From Pseudomonas sp. p1(2021b) (lineage in GTDB: Bacteria; Pseudomonadota; Gammaproteobacteria; Pseudomonadales; Pseudomonadaceae), in contig NZ_CP083746.1 of assembly GCF_020151015.1 (NCBI RefSeq), positions 2,819,001 to 2,883,000 on the forward strand: DNA of 64,000 nucleotides, in the 5' to 3' direction. A program made the translations under genes and the position numbers. Numbering within the stretch: position 1 is the first letter of the stretch; every line of letters begins with the position of its first letter. Of the stretch, positions 27,270-36,345 are shown in pieces. The notes below the pieces were generated by a model. The model made no database searches. It saw nothing but the letters and a program-made list of their open reading frames with translations, and was not told where the DNA came from.

Positions 27270-28631
27270 TCACTCTGCTGCGCCATCATCCGGCGGTCGC
27301 GCCAAGGCCCGGTCCAGCCTGTGCAACGCATGCTCCAACGCTTCCCAGGGAGCGCCCTGCCACGTCAGGGCCACATACCCCATATGGTTTCCCTGCAGGC
27401 TGAACCGTTCCCCGGGGGTGATCGTCAATCCCGTGCCGGCCACGGCCACCTGCGCATGACCATGATTCACCGGTTGCCTCAAGCGGCCCCATAGCACCCG
27501 GCCACCCTCGGGCCTGGCGACCACCAGCCTGCCCCCCAGGCATGACTCGACCTGTAGAAACAAATGGTCCATGGATACCTGCAGCTCGCTACGCATGCGC
27601 GGCAACCACGCCTCCACCTCCCCTTTGGCATAGAGCTGGGCGATAGCCTGCTGGCGCAATGGCGGAATCAGGAAGCCACGGCGGGCGATGGCCTCTTCCA
27701 CCCCCGTCTGACGGCAGAGTAGGTAGGCGTAAGGCCCTTCGGCACCTACCGTGGCTTCCAGCGACCCCAACACCAACAGCCGGCCGATGTCGACCCCATC
27801 GCGAAGATGCATGGCTGGCGGCCCGCCAAAACAATGCTCGCTGTCCAGGTCGTTTTCGAGCAACCAGGCCGGGTGGTCGGCGAGCAGGTGGGCGACAGCC
27901 TGCTGGTCGGAAAGCGAGACCCTGCGCCCCAAGGGCACGGCAAGGCAGGACGGCAGCACTACCAGGCGCACGCGCTCACAGGCGAGCAACTGTGCCAGGC
28001 GGTCCAGGTCCAACGCGCCGTCATCGCCCGCCGGCACTTCAAGGACCCGCATTCCGGCCCAGCGCAGCGCCTCGAGCAGGCGCCGGCAGCATGGCGTGGC
28101 CACCACGGCGGTCGCCCCCTGCAGGCGCAAGGCCCGCAGCAACGTCACCAGCAACGCCTGCACATCCGTTGCCAGATGAACATGCTCGGCATTCCAGCTG
28201 TGCCCGGAGGAACGCGTGTAACGGGCAGCGAGCACATGGCGCAGCAATGCGCCCTGGCCTGAACGCCAGCTCGACGGCCCTGATTGACGGGATAGCCGCC
28301 GTTCCTGGGCGAACAAGGCTCGCTCGAGCGCCATGGGGGTTGCCATCGGTAACGCGAACGCCGGCCGCGACCGTGGCCAGGCCGATTGTTCGCGCGCCCT
28401 GGCGTCGAACGCCACGAAATAGCCAGACTTGGGAACCGACCGTACCCGCCCCTGATGCTCCAGCAGGCGGTAGGCATTCTGCACGGTGGCCAGCGATACC
28501 TTCAGGCGTGCCGCCAGGTCTCGCAACGAGGGCAAACGACCCTCCTCGGTGGGGTCGGCCTGGTTGATAAGCGCTTCAATGTAGCGACACACTGCCTGGT
28601 AGGCGAACTCGCCTCGCCCGCAGCGCCCCAT
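27270..28631 (-). CDS. MocR/GntR-family regulator with a degenerate aminotransferase domain
   Basis: A 453-residue protein. A GntR winged HTH (PSLRDLAARLKVSLATVQNA, then RLLEHQGRV) occupies residues 5-75. A fold-type-I aminotransferase-like domain follows. The usual PLP-lysine segment (SK followed by PGLRLGY) reads LGSLEATVGAEGPYAYLL, so the Schiff-base lysine appears missing. It may no longer bind PLP as an aldimine. Its ATG overlaps the stop of the preceding gene (TGATG), so the two are coupled. Targets unknown. Confidence 0.8.
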   Translation of the reverse strand: MGRCGRGEFAYQAVCRYIEALINQADPTEEGRLPSLRDLAARLKVSLATVQNAYRLLEHQGRVRSVPKSGYFVAFDARAREQSAWPRSRPAFALPMATPMALERALFAQERRLSRQSGPSSWRSGQGALLRHVLAARYTRSSGHSWNAEHVHLATDVQALLVTLLRALRLQGATAVVATPCCRRLLEALRWAGMRVLEVPAGDDGALDLDRLAQLLACERVRLVVLPSCLAVPLGRRVSLSDQQAVAHLLADHPAWLLENDLDSEHCFGGPPAMHLRDGVDIGRLLVLGSLEATVGAEGPYAYLLCRQTGVEEAIARRGFLIPPLRQQAIAQLYAKGEVEAWLPRMRSELQVSMDHLFLQVESCLGGRLVVARPEGGRVLWGRLRQPVNHGHAQVAVAGTGLTITPGERFSLQGNHMGYVALTWQGAPWEALEHALHRLDRALARPPDDGAAE

Positions 28632-30010
28632 CAGAGCGCCGCCTGGCGCACCGTCGCAGCGGGGGGTGCGGCGCGTGGCACCAGTCGCAGGTCGATGTCG
28701 CGCCGCGCCAGGTTGGCCAATACCCGCCGGACAGGAGCGCCAAGCCGCCCGGCGTAGATCGTCTGGAGCTGCGTCAGGCTGAGGCCGCTGGTATCCACCA
28801 GCCAGCGCTTGACTGCCTCGGGGCATGCCTTGCCCTGCAGTGCTTTGTGCAGATACGGCAAGGCAACCTGCATGCAGGGATGACAACGCTGCAAGAAATA
28901 CGCAAGGTCGCGGCCTTGATCGGCAAAAGGCGCAAACAGCAGGCAAGCCAGTTGTGCCTCGTTCAACCCATGGGCCTGCAGAAACGGCGCCCGGACCTGC
29001 TGTTGCGCCCGCAACCACCAGGTCAGTCGCGTGCCCTTGAGCGACAGGCGTGCGTCCTGCCCTTCATCCGCGCGCAGCCGGGCCTTGAGCAAGCACAAGT
29101 TCCGCACAAGGTGAGGTTCGAGCGTGTTTTCCTTGGCATTGCCCGGACCGTCCGCAAAGCCCAGCATGCCATCCAGGTCACCCATGGCGGCCGAGCGGGG
29201 CAGCAGATCGTCGACCGTCAGGACGTTGACTCTATGTTCGCGCGCCAGCGCAACCGGGGTGCTGACGAAGCGCCCCGTGGGCGCCCCGAGCACCATCTGC
29301 AACCGCCCCAGCCCTTCCAGCAGTGCGGCCGCGCAGCGATCGACAGTGTCCAGGCCCGGCTGCTTCGCCAGACGCAGGATCCGACGCCCCCACGCCAGGA
29401 ATCGGCGACGGTGGCGGCCCGACCACGCCGTCACCAGGGTGTCGGCGCCATCGGTGCAGGCGAGCGCCAGGCGCAGGGCATCGGCCAGCTGCAGGTGCAG
29501 GCGGGCGCCCAACAGCGCGGCAGGCGCCGCCTCGGCAAGGTGGCCGAACAGCAGCATGGCTTCACGCGCTCCCGACCACTGCGCCGTGATCTCCGGTTGA
29601 CGGCAACTGAACGGCACCAACTGGTCGTCCTCGACCATGAGCAGTTCCACCCGCGGATCGTCCTGCATGACCAGCGCACTGAAGCCCTGATCGTGCCGCT
29701 GCAGCGTCTTGGCGTCCATGCCCGGCAGGCACGCCACCACCACACGCAGGCGGAACGTGCTGCCGTAGCGCAAGGCCAGGTTCAACTGGGCCGCACGCAC
29801 GCAGGCCAGCAGTTGAGCACTGCGCCGATCGCCGCCCAGCACCATCAACAACCGGAACCGGTCGAGGTATTCCCGCCCGCCGGCGGCCATTTCCAGCCGG
29901 TGGACCAGCAGCTGCAACGAGGCTTGCTGCGCCCGTGGCATATGCGCGTTAACGCGCTCCAACACCTGTTGGTAGATTGAGTGCATGGCTTGGTCATGTA
30001 GGCTGCTCAT
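28631..30010 (-). CDS. unrecognised 459-residue protein coupled to the MocR gene
   Basis: A soluble Arg/Leu/Ala-rich protein with no signal peptide or obvious membrane segment. The ATG at 30010 has AAGGAG 8 bases upstream and is secure. A Rossmann-like pattern (FRLLMVLGGDRRSAQLLACV, then VVVACLPGMD) occupies residues 50-115; basic helices follow near 205-220 (SGRHRRRFLAWGRRILRLAK). The C-terminus may form a small helical bundle (LSLTQLQTIYAGRLGAPVRR). No family is recognised. Overlap with the regulator gene suggests that the two work together. Confidence 0.7.
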   Translation of the reverse strand: MSSLHDQAMHSIYQQVLERVNAHMPRAQQASLQLLVHRLEMAAGGREYLDRFRLLMVLGGDRRSAQLLACVRAAQLNLALRYGSTFRLRVVVACLPGMDAKTLQRHDQGFSALVMQDDPRVELLMVEDDQLVPFSCRQPEITAQWSGAREAMLLFGHLAEAAPAALLGARLHLQLADALRLALACTDGADTLVTAWSGRHRRRFLAWGRRILRLAKQPGLDTVDRCAAALLEGLGRLQMVLGAPTGRFVSTPVALAREHRVNVLTVDDLLPRSAAMGDLDGMLGFADGPGNAKENTLEPHLVRNLCLLKARLRADEGQDARLSLKGTRLTWWLRAQQQVRAPFLQAHGLNEAQLACLLFAPFADQGRDLAYFLQRCHPCMQVALPYLHKALQGKACPEAVKRWLVDTSGLSLTQLQTIYAGRLGAPVRRVLANLARRDIDLRLVPRAAPPAATVRQAAL

Positions 30011-30472
30011 TGAATAACTCCTTGTCCTTCAGTGCGTCGCATCCACGACAAGTATTGACTGCAAGCGCGTACACCTTTTACTTTGCAGACTTTTCCCACA
30101 AACACTTGGGAAATAACGCAAGACCTATCGAAAAACACCATTCCATTGGCCCCTGTTGGCCACAACGACCAGCCCCGAACCTTCCCACCCCTGTATACAA
30201 GCCGTCCCAAGCGCATGTTCTGCTCCTTGCAATCACTGACACGGCTTCATTATCGAAAGTTGCGGTACGAATAAAAGATACAGATCCTGGTAAAAAAACC
30301 ATTCAGCGACGCGGACTTCAACAACGACCAGCGTGGATTTTGTCGAAGTGCCACTTCGTCACCTGGAAAAAATTCACGCCATAAATCTCAACTTAAACAA
30401 AAGTTGTCAGATATGAGCTTTAGTTGCGTAGGAATATTCTGATACCCAAGAGAAGTGCATCATGTATCAGCT
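30011..30472. other. AT-rich intergenic stretch without a gene
   Basis: This 460-bp stretch is clearly lower in GC than its neighbours. It carries the promoter of the minus-strand gene starting at 30010. A 135-codon plus-strand frame covers part of it but has no ribosome site and no protein-like composition. No RNA gene or repeat was recognised. Confidence 0.5.
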
Positions 30473-30514
30473 AAAAAGCCGCTCCCGCAGTATCGTCGCA
30501 CTGCGGGGCGGTTT
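30473..30514 (-). terminator. terminator of the oxidoreductase gene
   Basis: CCCGCAG (30484-30490) pairs with CTGCGGG (30501-30507), extended by GCCG with one bulge. On the minus strand the hairpin is followed by a T-run, fitting termination of the gene at 30572-31588. Confidence 0.75.
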
Positions 30515-30571
30515 CATATCGGGAGGTGACGCCAATGGGCCCTGGATACCGCACCCGGCGCTACGGACGGA

Positions 30572-31588
30572 TCACGCCATCGTCAGTACGATCCGCCCGC
30601 CACAAGGGCAACCATCCATGTAGCGATGGGCCTCGACCACCTGGTCGAACGGATACACCTTGACGATCTGTGGCGTCAGCAGTTGGTCGGCCGTGAACTG
30701 GTTGATATCGCGCAACGCGCGCTGCAGCGCCACCTGGTCCTGGCAGATTCCCAGCTCCGGCTTGCCGGTGAAGTTGCTGATGCAATGCACGTAGAACTGG
30801 ATGTTCTTCTGGAACGCGGCACACGCCGGGAACGGCGTCTGGTTGCCGCCTTGCAGGCCATACAGCACCAGGCTGCCGCGCGGCGCCAGGACGTCCCCCA
30901 GCAGCGACATCTGCGGCCCGCCCATACCGTCGAGGACCATGTCCACACCCCGGCCATCGGTGTATTTGCCGACCTGCATGAGCAGGTCCTGCTCCTCGGT
31001 GACGATCACCTTTTCGGCACCCAGGCCCAGCAGGTAGTCGCGCTGCTCCGGGTCCTTGGTGGCGGCGAATACCCTAAGGCCCAGCGCCTTGCCCAGTTGC
31101 ACGAACGCAGGGCCCGCGCAGTGGCTGGCATCGGTCACCAAGGCCGTCTGGCCGGCCTTGGCCCGGGCCAGGTCGACATAGGCGAAATAGGCGATCAGCA
31201 GCGGGGTGTAATGGACGCTGGCCTCGATGGGCGTGAGCACGTCAGGATAGCGGGTGATGGCCGTGCGCGGCAGGACGATGACATCGCCGTAGACGGGGTG
31301 GTCGTTGGCGCTGGTAGCCGGGAAACTGGCCACACGATCACCGACCGCAATGTCTTCGACACCCTCGCCGACCGCCATCACCACACCGGCCATCTCATGG
31401 CCGATACCCGCTGGCAGGCGCGCTTGGGACGGTGCCAGGTTCTGCCGCCACAACACGTCGTACCAACTGACGCCGATCGCCTCGACGCGGATCTGCACCT
31501 CGCCCGCCGCTGGGGACGGCTCGGCCTGCTCCTCGCAACGGAGCACATCGGCCGCGCCGAACTTGTGGAAACGGATCATGCGGGACAT
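30572..31588 (-). CDS. medium-chain (quinone-oxidoreductase-like) NAD(P)-dependent dehydrogenase
   Basis: A 338-residue MDR-family protein. The N-terminal GroES-like domain carries GHEMAGVVMAVGEGVED and GDRVASFP; the Rossmann half reads TDASHCAGPAFVQLGKALGL. Structural-zinc cysteines are absent, placing it nearer to quinone oxidoreductases than to zinc alcohol dehydrogenases. Substrate unknown. It is divergent from a LysR gene, which is its likely regulator. AGGCGAGG precedes ATG 31588. Confidence 0.82.
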   Translation of the reverse strand: MSRMIRFHKFGAADVLRCEEQAEPSPAAGEVQIRVEAIGVSWYDVLWRQNLAPSQARLPAGIGHEMAGVVMAVGEGVEDIAVGDRVASFPATSANDHPVYGDVIVLPRTAITRYPDVLTPIEASVHYTPLLIAYFAYVDLARAKAGQTALVTDASHCAGPAFVQLGKALGLRVFAATKDPEQRDYLLGLGAEKVIVTEEQDLLMQVGKYTDGRGVDMVLDGMGGPQMSLLGDVLAPRGSLVLYGLQGGNQTPFPACAAFQKNIQFYVHCISNFTGKPELGICQDQVALQRALRDINQFTADQLLTPQIVKVYPFDQVVEAHRYMDGCPCGGRIVLTMA

Positions 31589-31794
31589 CGCATACCTCGC
31601 CTGTGTGAATCTCGTATTACCACGGACTTTATCCGGGCTTTTGCCGTTAGACCATCAGTGGCTGTTAATAGTCGACATGCCTGTCATCGATTGGGCCCCT
31701 GGCATTTCCCTGCATTGGCACCCGGAAATCGGTGCAGGGTAACAGCCTTTGGCCTTAAGATTCACCCCTGCCCCCTTCAAGGCGAAGCGTATCG

Positions 31795-32709
31795 ATGAAC
31801 CGTAACGACCTGCGTCGCGTAGACCTGAACCTGCTGATCGTGTTCGAGACGCTCATGCACGAGCGCAGCGTGACCCGTGCAGCCGAGAAGCTGTTCCTCG
31901 GCCAGCCGGCCATCAGCGCGGCCTTGTCGCGCCTGCGCAACCTATTCGACGACCCGCTGTTCGTGCGCACCGGGCGCAGCATGGAACCCTCGGCCCGCGC
32001 CCACGAGATCTTCGCCCTGCTCTCCCCGGCGCTGGACTCGATCTCCACCGCCGTCAGCCGCGCCGCCGAGTTCGACCCTGCCACCAGTACCTCGGTGTTT
32101 CGCATCGGCTTGTCCGACGATGCCGAATTCGCCCTGCTGCCACAGTTACTCAAGCGCATCCGCGCCGAGGCGCCGGGCATCGTGCTGGTGGTGCGCCGGG
32201 TCAACTACCTGCTGATGCCCACGCTGCTGGCCTCGGGCGAGATTTCGGTCGGCGTCAGCTACACCAACGAGTTGCCGGCCAACGCCAAGCGCAAGGTGCT
32301 GCGCCGCAGCAAGCCCAAACTGCTGCGCGCCGACAGCATGCCCGGCGCCATCAGCCTGGATGACTTCTGCGCCCGCCCCCATGCGTTGGTGTCGTTCGCG
32401 GGCGATCTTTCCGGCTTCATCGACGAAGCCCTGGAGGAGGTCGGTCGCAAACGCCACGTGGTCCTGGCCGTACCGCAGTTCAACGGCCTGGGCAGCCTGC
32501 TGGCCGGCACCGACATCGTTGCCACCGTCCCCGACTACACCGCCGACGCCCTGACCGCCGCCGGCGGCCTGCGCGCCGAAGAGCTGCCCCTGGAGGTACG
32601 TAGCTTCGAGCTGCACATGGCCTGGCGCGGCGCCCAGGACAACGACCCGGCGGAGCGGTGGTTGCGGTCGCGGATACAGATGTTCTTCGGGGATCCCGAT
32701 AGTGTTTGA
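31795..32709 (+). CDS. LysR-family regulator divergent from the dehydrogenase gene
   Basis: A 304-residue LysR protein of the NodD/LeuO-like subgroup. It begins with a short leader then DLRRVDLNLLIVFETLMHER and has the HTH core LGQPAISAALSRLR. The effector domain follows from about residue 95. The 206-bp divergent intergenic region would hold the shared operator, but no clear T-N11-A palindrome was picked out. A role in controlling the dehydrogenase is inferred from layout only. Confidence 0.87.
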   Translation: MNRNDLRRVDLNLLIVFETLMHERSVTRAAEKLFLGQPAISAALSRLRNLFDDPLFVRTGRSMEPSARAHEIFALLSPALDSISTAVSRAAEFDPATSTSVFRIGLSDDAEFALLPQLLKRIRAEAPGIVLVVRRVNYLLMPTLLASGEISVGVSYTNELPANAKRKVLRRSKPKLLRADSMPGAISLDDFCARPHALVSFAGDLSGFIDEALEEVGRKRHVVLAVPQFNGLGSLLAGTDIVATVPDYTADALTAAGGLRAEELPLEVRSFELHMAWRGAQDNDPAERWLRSRIQMFFGDPDSV

Positions 32710-32886
32710 AAGTAAGGGATCCATCATCCCCGCAGTGCTGCATCGGTCGCCAGTAACGAAGCCTGCCGCTCCTCAAGCAGTTGAGAAGTTGCCTCGACAA
32801 GACGCACCAGGCTTGCGGTAGGTGGGGTTCATGGATCAAATACCTTGGACCCGGCTCAAAGGCACGTTCTAAACCGGGGCTTTATC

Positions 32887-33783
32887 TCAGTCAGTTATGA
32901 AGCCAAGGGCTATTTCCTTTGCAACGGAGGCGAAGCTGCAAAGTGCTGCGGATGGGATTTCGTCTTTCCACACCAGGTAGAGTTCGCTGCCTACGTGCTG
33001 TTCTTGCAGGGGTCGATAGACGACATTATTTAGCTGAGTTCCTTGTACGGATGCCGGAACGAGTGTGATGCCAAAACCGCAGCTAACCAGCCCAAGCGAG
33101 GCATAAATCTGCCCCATCTCATATTCGGGAGAGGGATGAAAACCTGCCATCGTGCAAAGTTCATTAATCATGTCGTGATAATCAGGAGCCACATCACGCC
33201 TATAGTTGATTACCCTTAGCTCCCGACAATCCTTTATCGATATATTTTGCTGATTCGCCAAAGGATGATCTGCAGCGATAGCCACGTAGAAGGGTTCCTG
33301 CATCACCAGCTTTTTCTGATAGCCATGACCATTGGGCACCTGGCGCACGAAAGAAATGTCGATGTCCCCTCTGTCGAGCGCGCTCAACTGTTCTGCCGAC
33401 GTGAACCAGCGAAGCTCTACAGCTACCGAAGGATGCCGCGACTTATACTCACGCAGCAGCGGTGGAAGCAGTGTATAGGCTATGTGCTCGAAGAAACCCA
33501 CTGCGATATGCCCGATCTCGCCCCGCGCCGCCCGTTGGGAATCGATAACAGCCAAATCAGTAGCTGCAAGGATTTTTCGAGCGCGATCAGCAAACACCTC
33601 GCCCGCTGGAGACAGATAGACGCGCCTGGCCCTGCGCTCAAATAACGCGAGCCCGATCTCCTCCTCAAGCTCTCTGATCTGACGGCTCAACGGGGGCTGC
33701 GCCATGTGAAGTTCTTCGGCTGCCCTCGTAAAATTTAGATGCTTCACAACAGTTAAAAAATAGCGAAGATGGCGAAGCTCCAT
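32887..33783 (-). CDS. LysR-family regulator of the accessory catabolic island
   Basis: A 298-residue LysR protein of the CbbR/BenM-like group, starting MELRHLRYFLTVVKHLNFTR with HTH AQPPLSRQIRELEEEIG. Base composition is lower in GC than the flanking core genes and similar to the next genes, indicating shared acquisition. It is divergent from the dioxygenase gene with a 103-bp spacer and is probably the activator of the following three-gene run. The inducer is unknown. Confidence 0.88.
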   Translation of the reverse strand: MELRHLRYFLTVVKHLNFTRAAEELHMAQPPLSRQIRELEEEIGLALFERRARRVYLSPAGEVFADRARKILAATDLAVIDSQRAARGEIGHIAVGFFEHIAYTLLPPLLREYKSRHPSVAVELRWFTSAEQLSALDRGDIDISFVRQVPNGHGYQKKLVMQEPFYVAIAADHPLANQQNISIKDCRELRVINYRRDVAPDYHDMINELCTMAGFHPSPEYEMGQIYASLGLVSCGFGITLVPASVQGTQLNNVVYRPLQEQHVGSELYLVWKDEIPSAALCSFASVAKEIALGFITD

Positions 33784-33886
33784 GACGGTACCTCCTGGGT
33801 ATGGGTGAGCGACTTTTTTAATATTTTACTTTCAGTTTTCATGAGCTTACGGTTAGGCATCATACCAACAACAGGAAAAATAGGTC

Positions 33887-34678
33887 ATGAAATTAACCAA
33901 CGCTCAACTGGACGAATACAGAATCAACGGCTTCGTGATGCTTCCATCGCTATTTAGCGAGAAAGAAGTTCAAACGATGAAGTCTGAACTCCGCAGAATC
34001 CAGGGAATAGACACAGACCACCTTGTTCGCGAAAAGAACGGTGGTATCGCTAAAACCATTTATAAAGTTCATGACCCCGAAAGCCCTACATACTCCAACG
34101 TTTTCAATGCTGCGGTGGAGTGTGGGCGGCTGCTGGAACCCGCACAGCAGTTGACCGATAGCTCCCAACTTTATATCTATCACACCAAATGCAATCTCAA
34201 GACGGCTATCGACGGCTCGGTGTGGCAGTGGCATCAGGATTTTGGCACCTGGCACATTGACGGCGTTTCAGAGCCACAGATGACGACCGCCCTGATTATG
34301 CTCGACGAGCCAACCGAAATGGGCGGATGCCTGTATTTCATCCCTGGCAGCCACAAGTTGGGACCTCTGGAGCCAGCATTGGATGAGGCTACTGGCTACC
34401 GTTTCTATGTCGTACCGAAGCCGACCATGCTGGACATCCTGGCGTCCCATCAGCCAGCAGTTCCTATCATCGGCCAGCCGGGAACGGTGGTGTTCTTCGA
34501 TGCGAACATCGTGCACGCATCGGGTCACAACCTCTCTGGCGAGGATCGGTGGCAAGCATACGTCGTTTATAACGCATCGGCAAACAAGCCCCACGATGTC
34601 GAAAACCCACGGCCCGATTACGTTCGAGCCAGAAACTTCGCACCATTGAAGCTTGGCTCAGACAATATCTTGAGCTAA
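33887..34678 (+). CDS. Fe(II)/2-oxoglutarate-dependent dioxygenase (phytanoyl-CoA dioxygenase family)
   Basis: A 263-residue double-stranded beta-helix enzyme. The iron triad is visible: His116 and Asp118 (WQWHQDFGTWH) and His210 (FFDANIVHASGHN). The layout (MLDEPTEMGGCLYFIPGSH, then the final RPDYVRARN) recalls bacterial free-proline hydroxylases and EctD more than phytanoyl-CoA enzymes, so a small polar substrate such as an amino acid is likely. It would consume 2-oxoglutarate and O2. The gene lies with a transporter and a semialdehyde dehydrogenase, suggesting catabolism that begins with hydroxylation. Confidence 0.8.
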   Translation: MKLTNAQLDEYRINGFVMLPSLFSEKEVQTMKSELRRIQGIDTDHLVREKNGGIAKTIYKVHDPESPTYSNVFNAAVECGRLLEPAQQLTDSSQLYIYHTKCNLKTAIDGSVWQWHQDFGTWHIDGVSEPQMTTALIMLDEPTEMGGCLYFIPGSHKLGPLEPALDEATGYRFYVVPKPTMLDILASHQPAVPIIGQPGTVVFFDANIVHASGHNLSGEDRWQAYVVYNASANKPHDVENPRPDYVRARNFAPLKLGSDNILS

Positions 34679-34880
34679 TCCGCCATGCAAGACTAGGCTG
34701 ACCATGCTTCAATTTATTGAGGCAGCGCCCAAATACAACGCACGCAATGATCGTCGCATTTCAGATTGAGGTTCCCTCTTTACGTCCGAACTTGTGCCAA
34801 GGATGGCTGATTATAAGACGCCTCGTGAAATGCCGAGTGCGGCACTTTTTCATGTCCAAACCAAGAACAAAGGAACTGAC

Positions 34881-36197
34881 ATGACTATTAAAACAAAAAG
34901 ATTATCGCGAATACAAATAGCGGCGATATCTCTCTTGCTGATAGCCGGCGTCGTAAATTATCTCGATAGAAGCACGCTCTCTATCGCAAACCATTCCGTA
35001 TCGCAGGAGCTGGGATTATCGGCGTCAGAAATGGGACTGCTCTTGTCCGCGTTCTCGTTCGCTTACGCCTTCTCACAGTTACCTGTAGGAATACTTTTAG
35101 ACAAGCTAGGTGCCAGGCTGATGCTTGGGCTCGGAATGTTCATTTGGTCCACAGCCCAGTTTTGTGGAGGACTGGTTTCTAACCTTACGCAGTTCGTGAT
35201 TGCGCGGATTGCGCTCGGTATTGGGGAAGCACCTAACTTTCCAGCAGGCATGAAGGTCGTGAGCGAGTGGTTTGGTACCCACGAAAGAGGCCGACCTACA
35301 GGCATATTCATCGCGTCAAGCACGATTGGCCCAGCTTTGGCTCCGCCGATACTCACCGCCCTACTTCTCACCTTCGGCTGGCGAGAAATGTTCATGATCA
35401 TGGGTGCATTTGGTATCGCTGTGTCCATCGGCTGGTACATCATCTATCGGGACAGGAACAGTGTAGATCTCACCCCAGAGGAGCTGGAGTATCTCGACGA
35501 CAAACGGCCAGGTATCTCGAATGAGCAAAAGCTGACCATGGCAGAGTGGCGGCGTTTATTCAGTTCTGGTACGACCTGGGGGATGGTCATCGGGAATGCC
35601 GGCATCATTTACATGCTCTGGCTTTACCTGACGTGGCTCCCGGCGTATCTGGAACGGGAACGTCACCTTTCACTTGCCGACACTGGCTGGCTCGTCTCCA
35701 TCCCTTATCTGATCGGCACGATTGGGATGGTACTCAGCGGTTTTATCGCTGATAGCCTCCACGCACGGGGCAGTTCGCCTATCAACAGCCGCAAATGGCC
35801 TGTTTGCGTAGGGCTCTTAGGAGGTGCCGTATTTACAGTGCCCGCTGCCTTTACGGAAAGCCTGGTAATGGCAATGACCTACCTTTCCCTGGCCATGTTT
35901 TTTGTGCAGATGGCTTGCGGCGCCAGCTGGGCACTGGTCACGGTAATTGCCCCTCGTCACCAGTCTGCCTCCCTTGCAAGCATTCAGAATTTTGGCGGCT
36001 ACTTCGGAGGATCGTTTGCACCGTACATCACAGGAGTGGTGGTAGATAAGACTCACTCGTTTGTCATGGCGTTTCTGATCAGCGCAGGTATCGCAGTGCT
36101 AGCGGCGGCGATATATGCCGTGGTGGTACGTAGAAGCGTCCCTACTCCAAGTGAAGAGCGACATTTAGAGATCGGGTCCACCCCTCAAGGTTCCTAG
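34881..36197 (+). CDS. ACS-family MFS transporter (organic or sugar acid)
   Basis: A 438-residue protein with 12 predicted helices. The N-terminal signature INYLDRS-like (VVNYLDRSTLSIANHSVSQE) and ARIALGIGEAPNFPAGMKVV mark the anion:cation symporter family that includes glucarate, galactonate and phthalate carriers. ATG 34881 has AAAGGAA upstream and is preferred to the longer frame. It probably imports the substrate of the neighbouring enzymes. Lower GC, as in the rest of the island. Confidence 0.85.
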   Translation: MTIKTKRLSRIQIAAISLLLIAGVVNYLDRSTLSIANHSVSQELGLSASEMGLLLSAFSFAYAFSQLPVGILLDKLGARLMLGLGMFIWSTAQFCGGLVSNLTQFVIARIALGIGEAPNFPAGMKVVSEWFGTHERGRPTGIFIASSTIGPALAPPILTALLLTFGWREMFMIMGAFGIAVSIGWYIIYRDRNSVDLTPEELEYLDDKRPGISNEQKLTMAEWRRLFSSGTTWGMVIGNAGIIYMLWLYLTWLPAYLERERHLSLADTGWLVSIPYLIGTIGMVLSGFIADSLHARGSSPINSRKWPVCVGLLGGAVFTVPAAFTESLVMAMTYLSLAMFFVQMACGASWALVTVIAPRHQSASLASIQNFGGYFGGSFAPYITGVVVDKTHSFVMAFLISAGIAVLAAAIYAVVVRRSVPTPSEERHLEIGSTPQGS

Positions 36198-36345
36198 CAC
36201 AACAATTTTCGGGCCGCAACCCCTGAAACAATCCCGGCCGCGTAGCAATACGCCCCATATGCTGACAGCCGCACCCGCTTGGAAACTTGATCTTGGTGCC
36301 CTGTTGCCCTGTGGGCGTAAAGCGGCTACTTCACGGAGCAGTGCA

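Noticed and set aside
29977..30384. 135-codon plus-strand frame in the AT-rich gap
   Set aside because: No ribosome site, irregular composition, and overlap with the secure start of the minus-strand gene at 30010.
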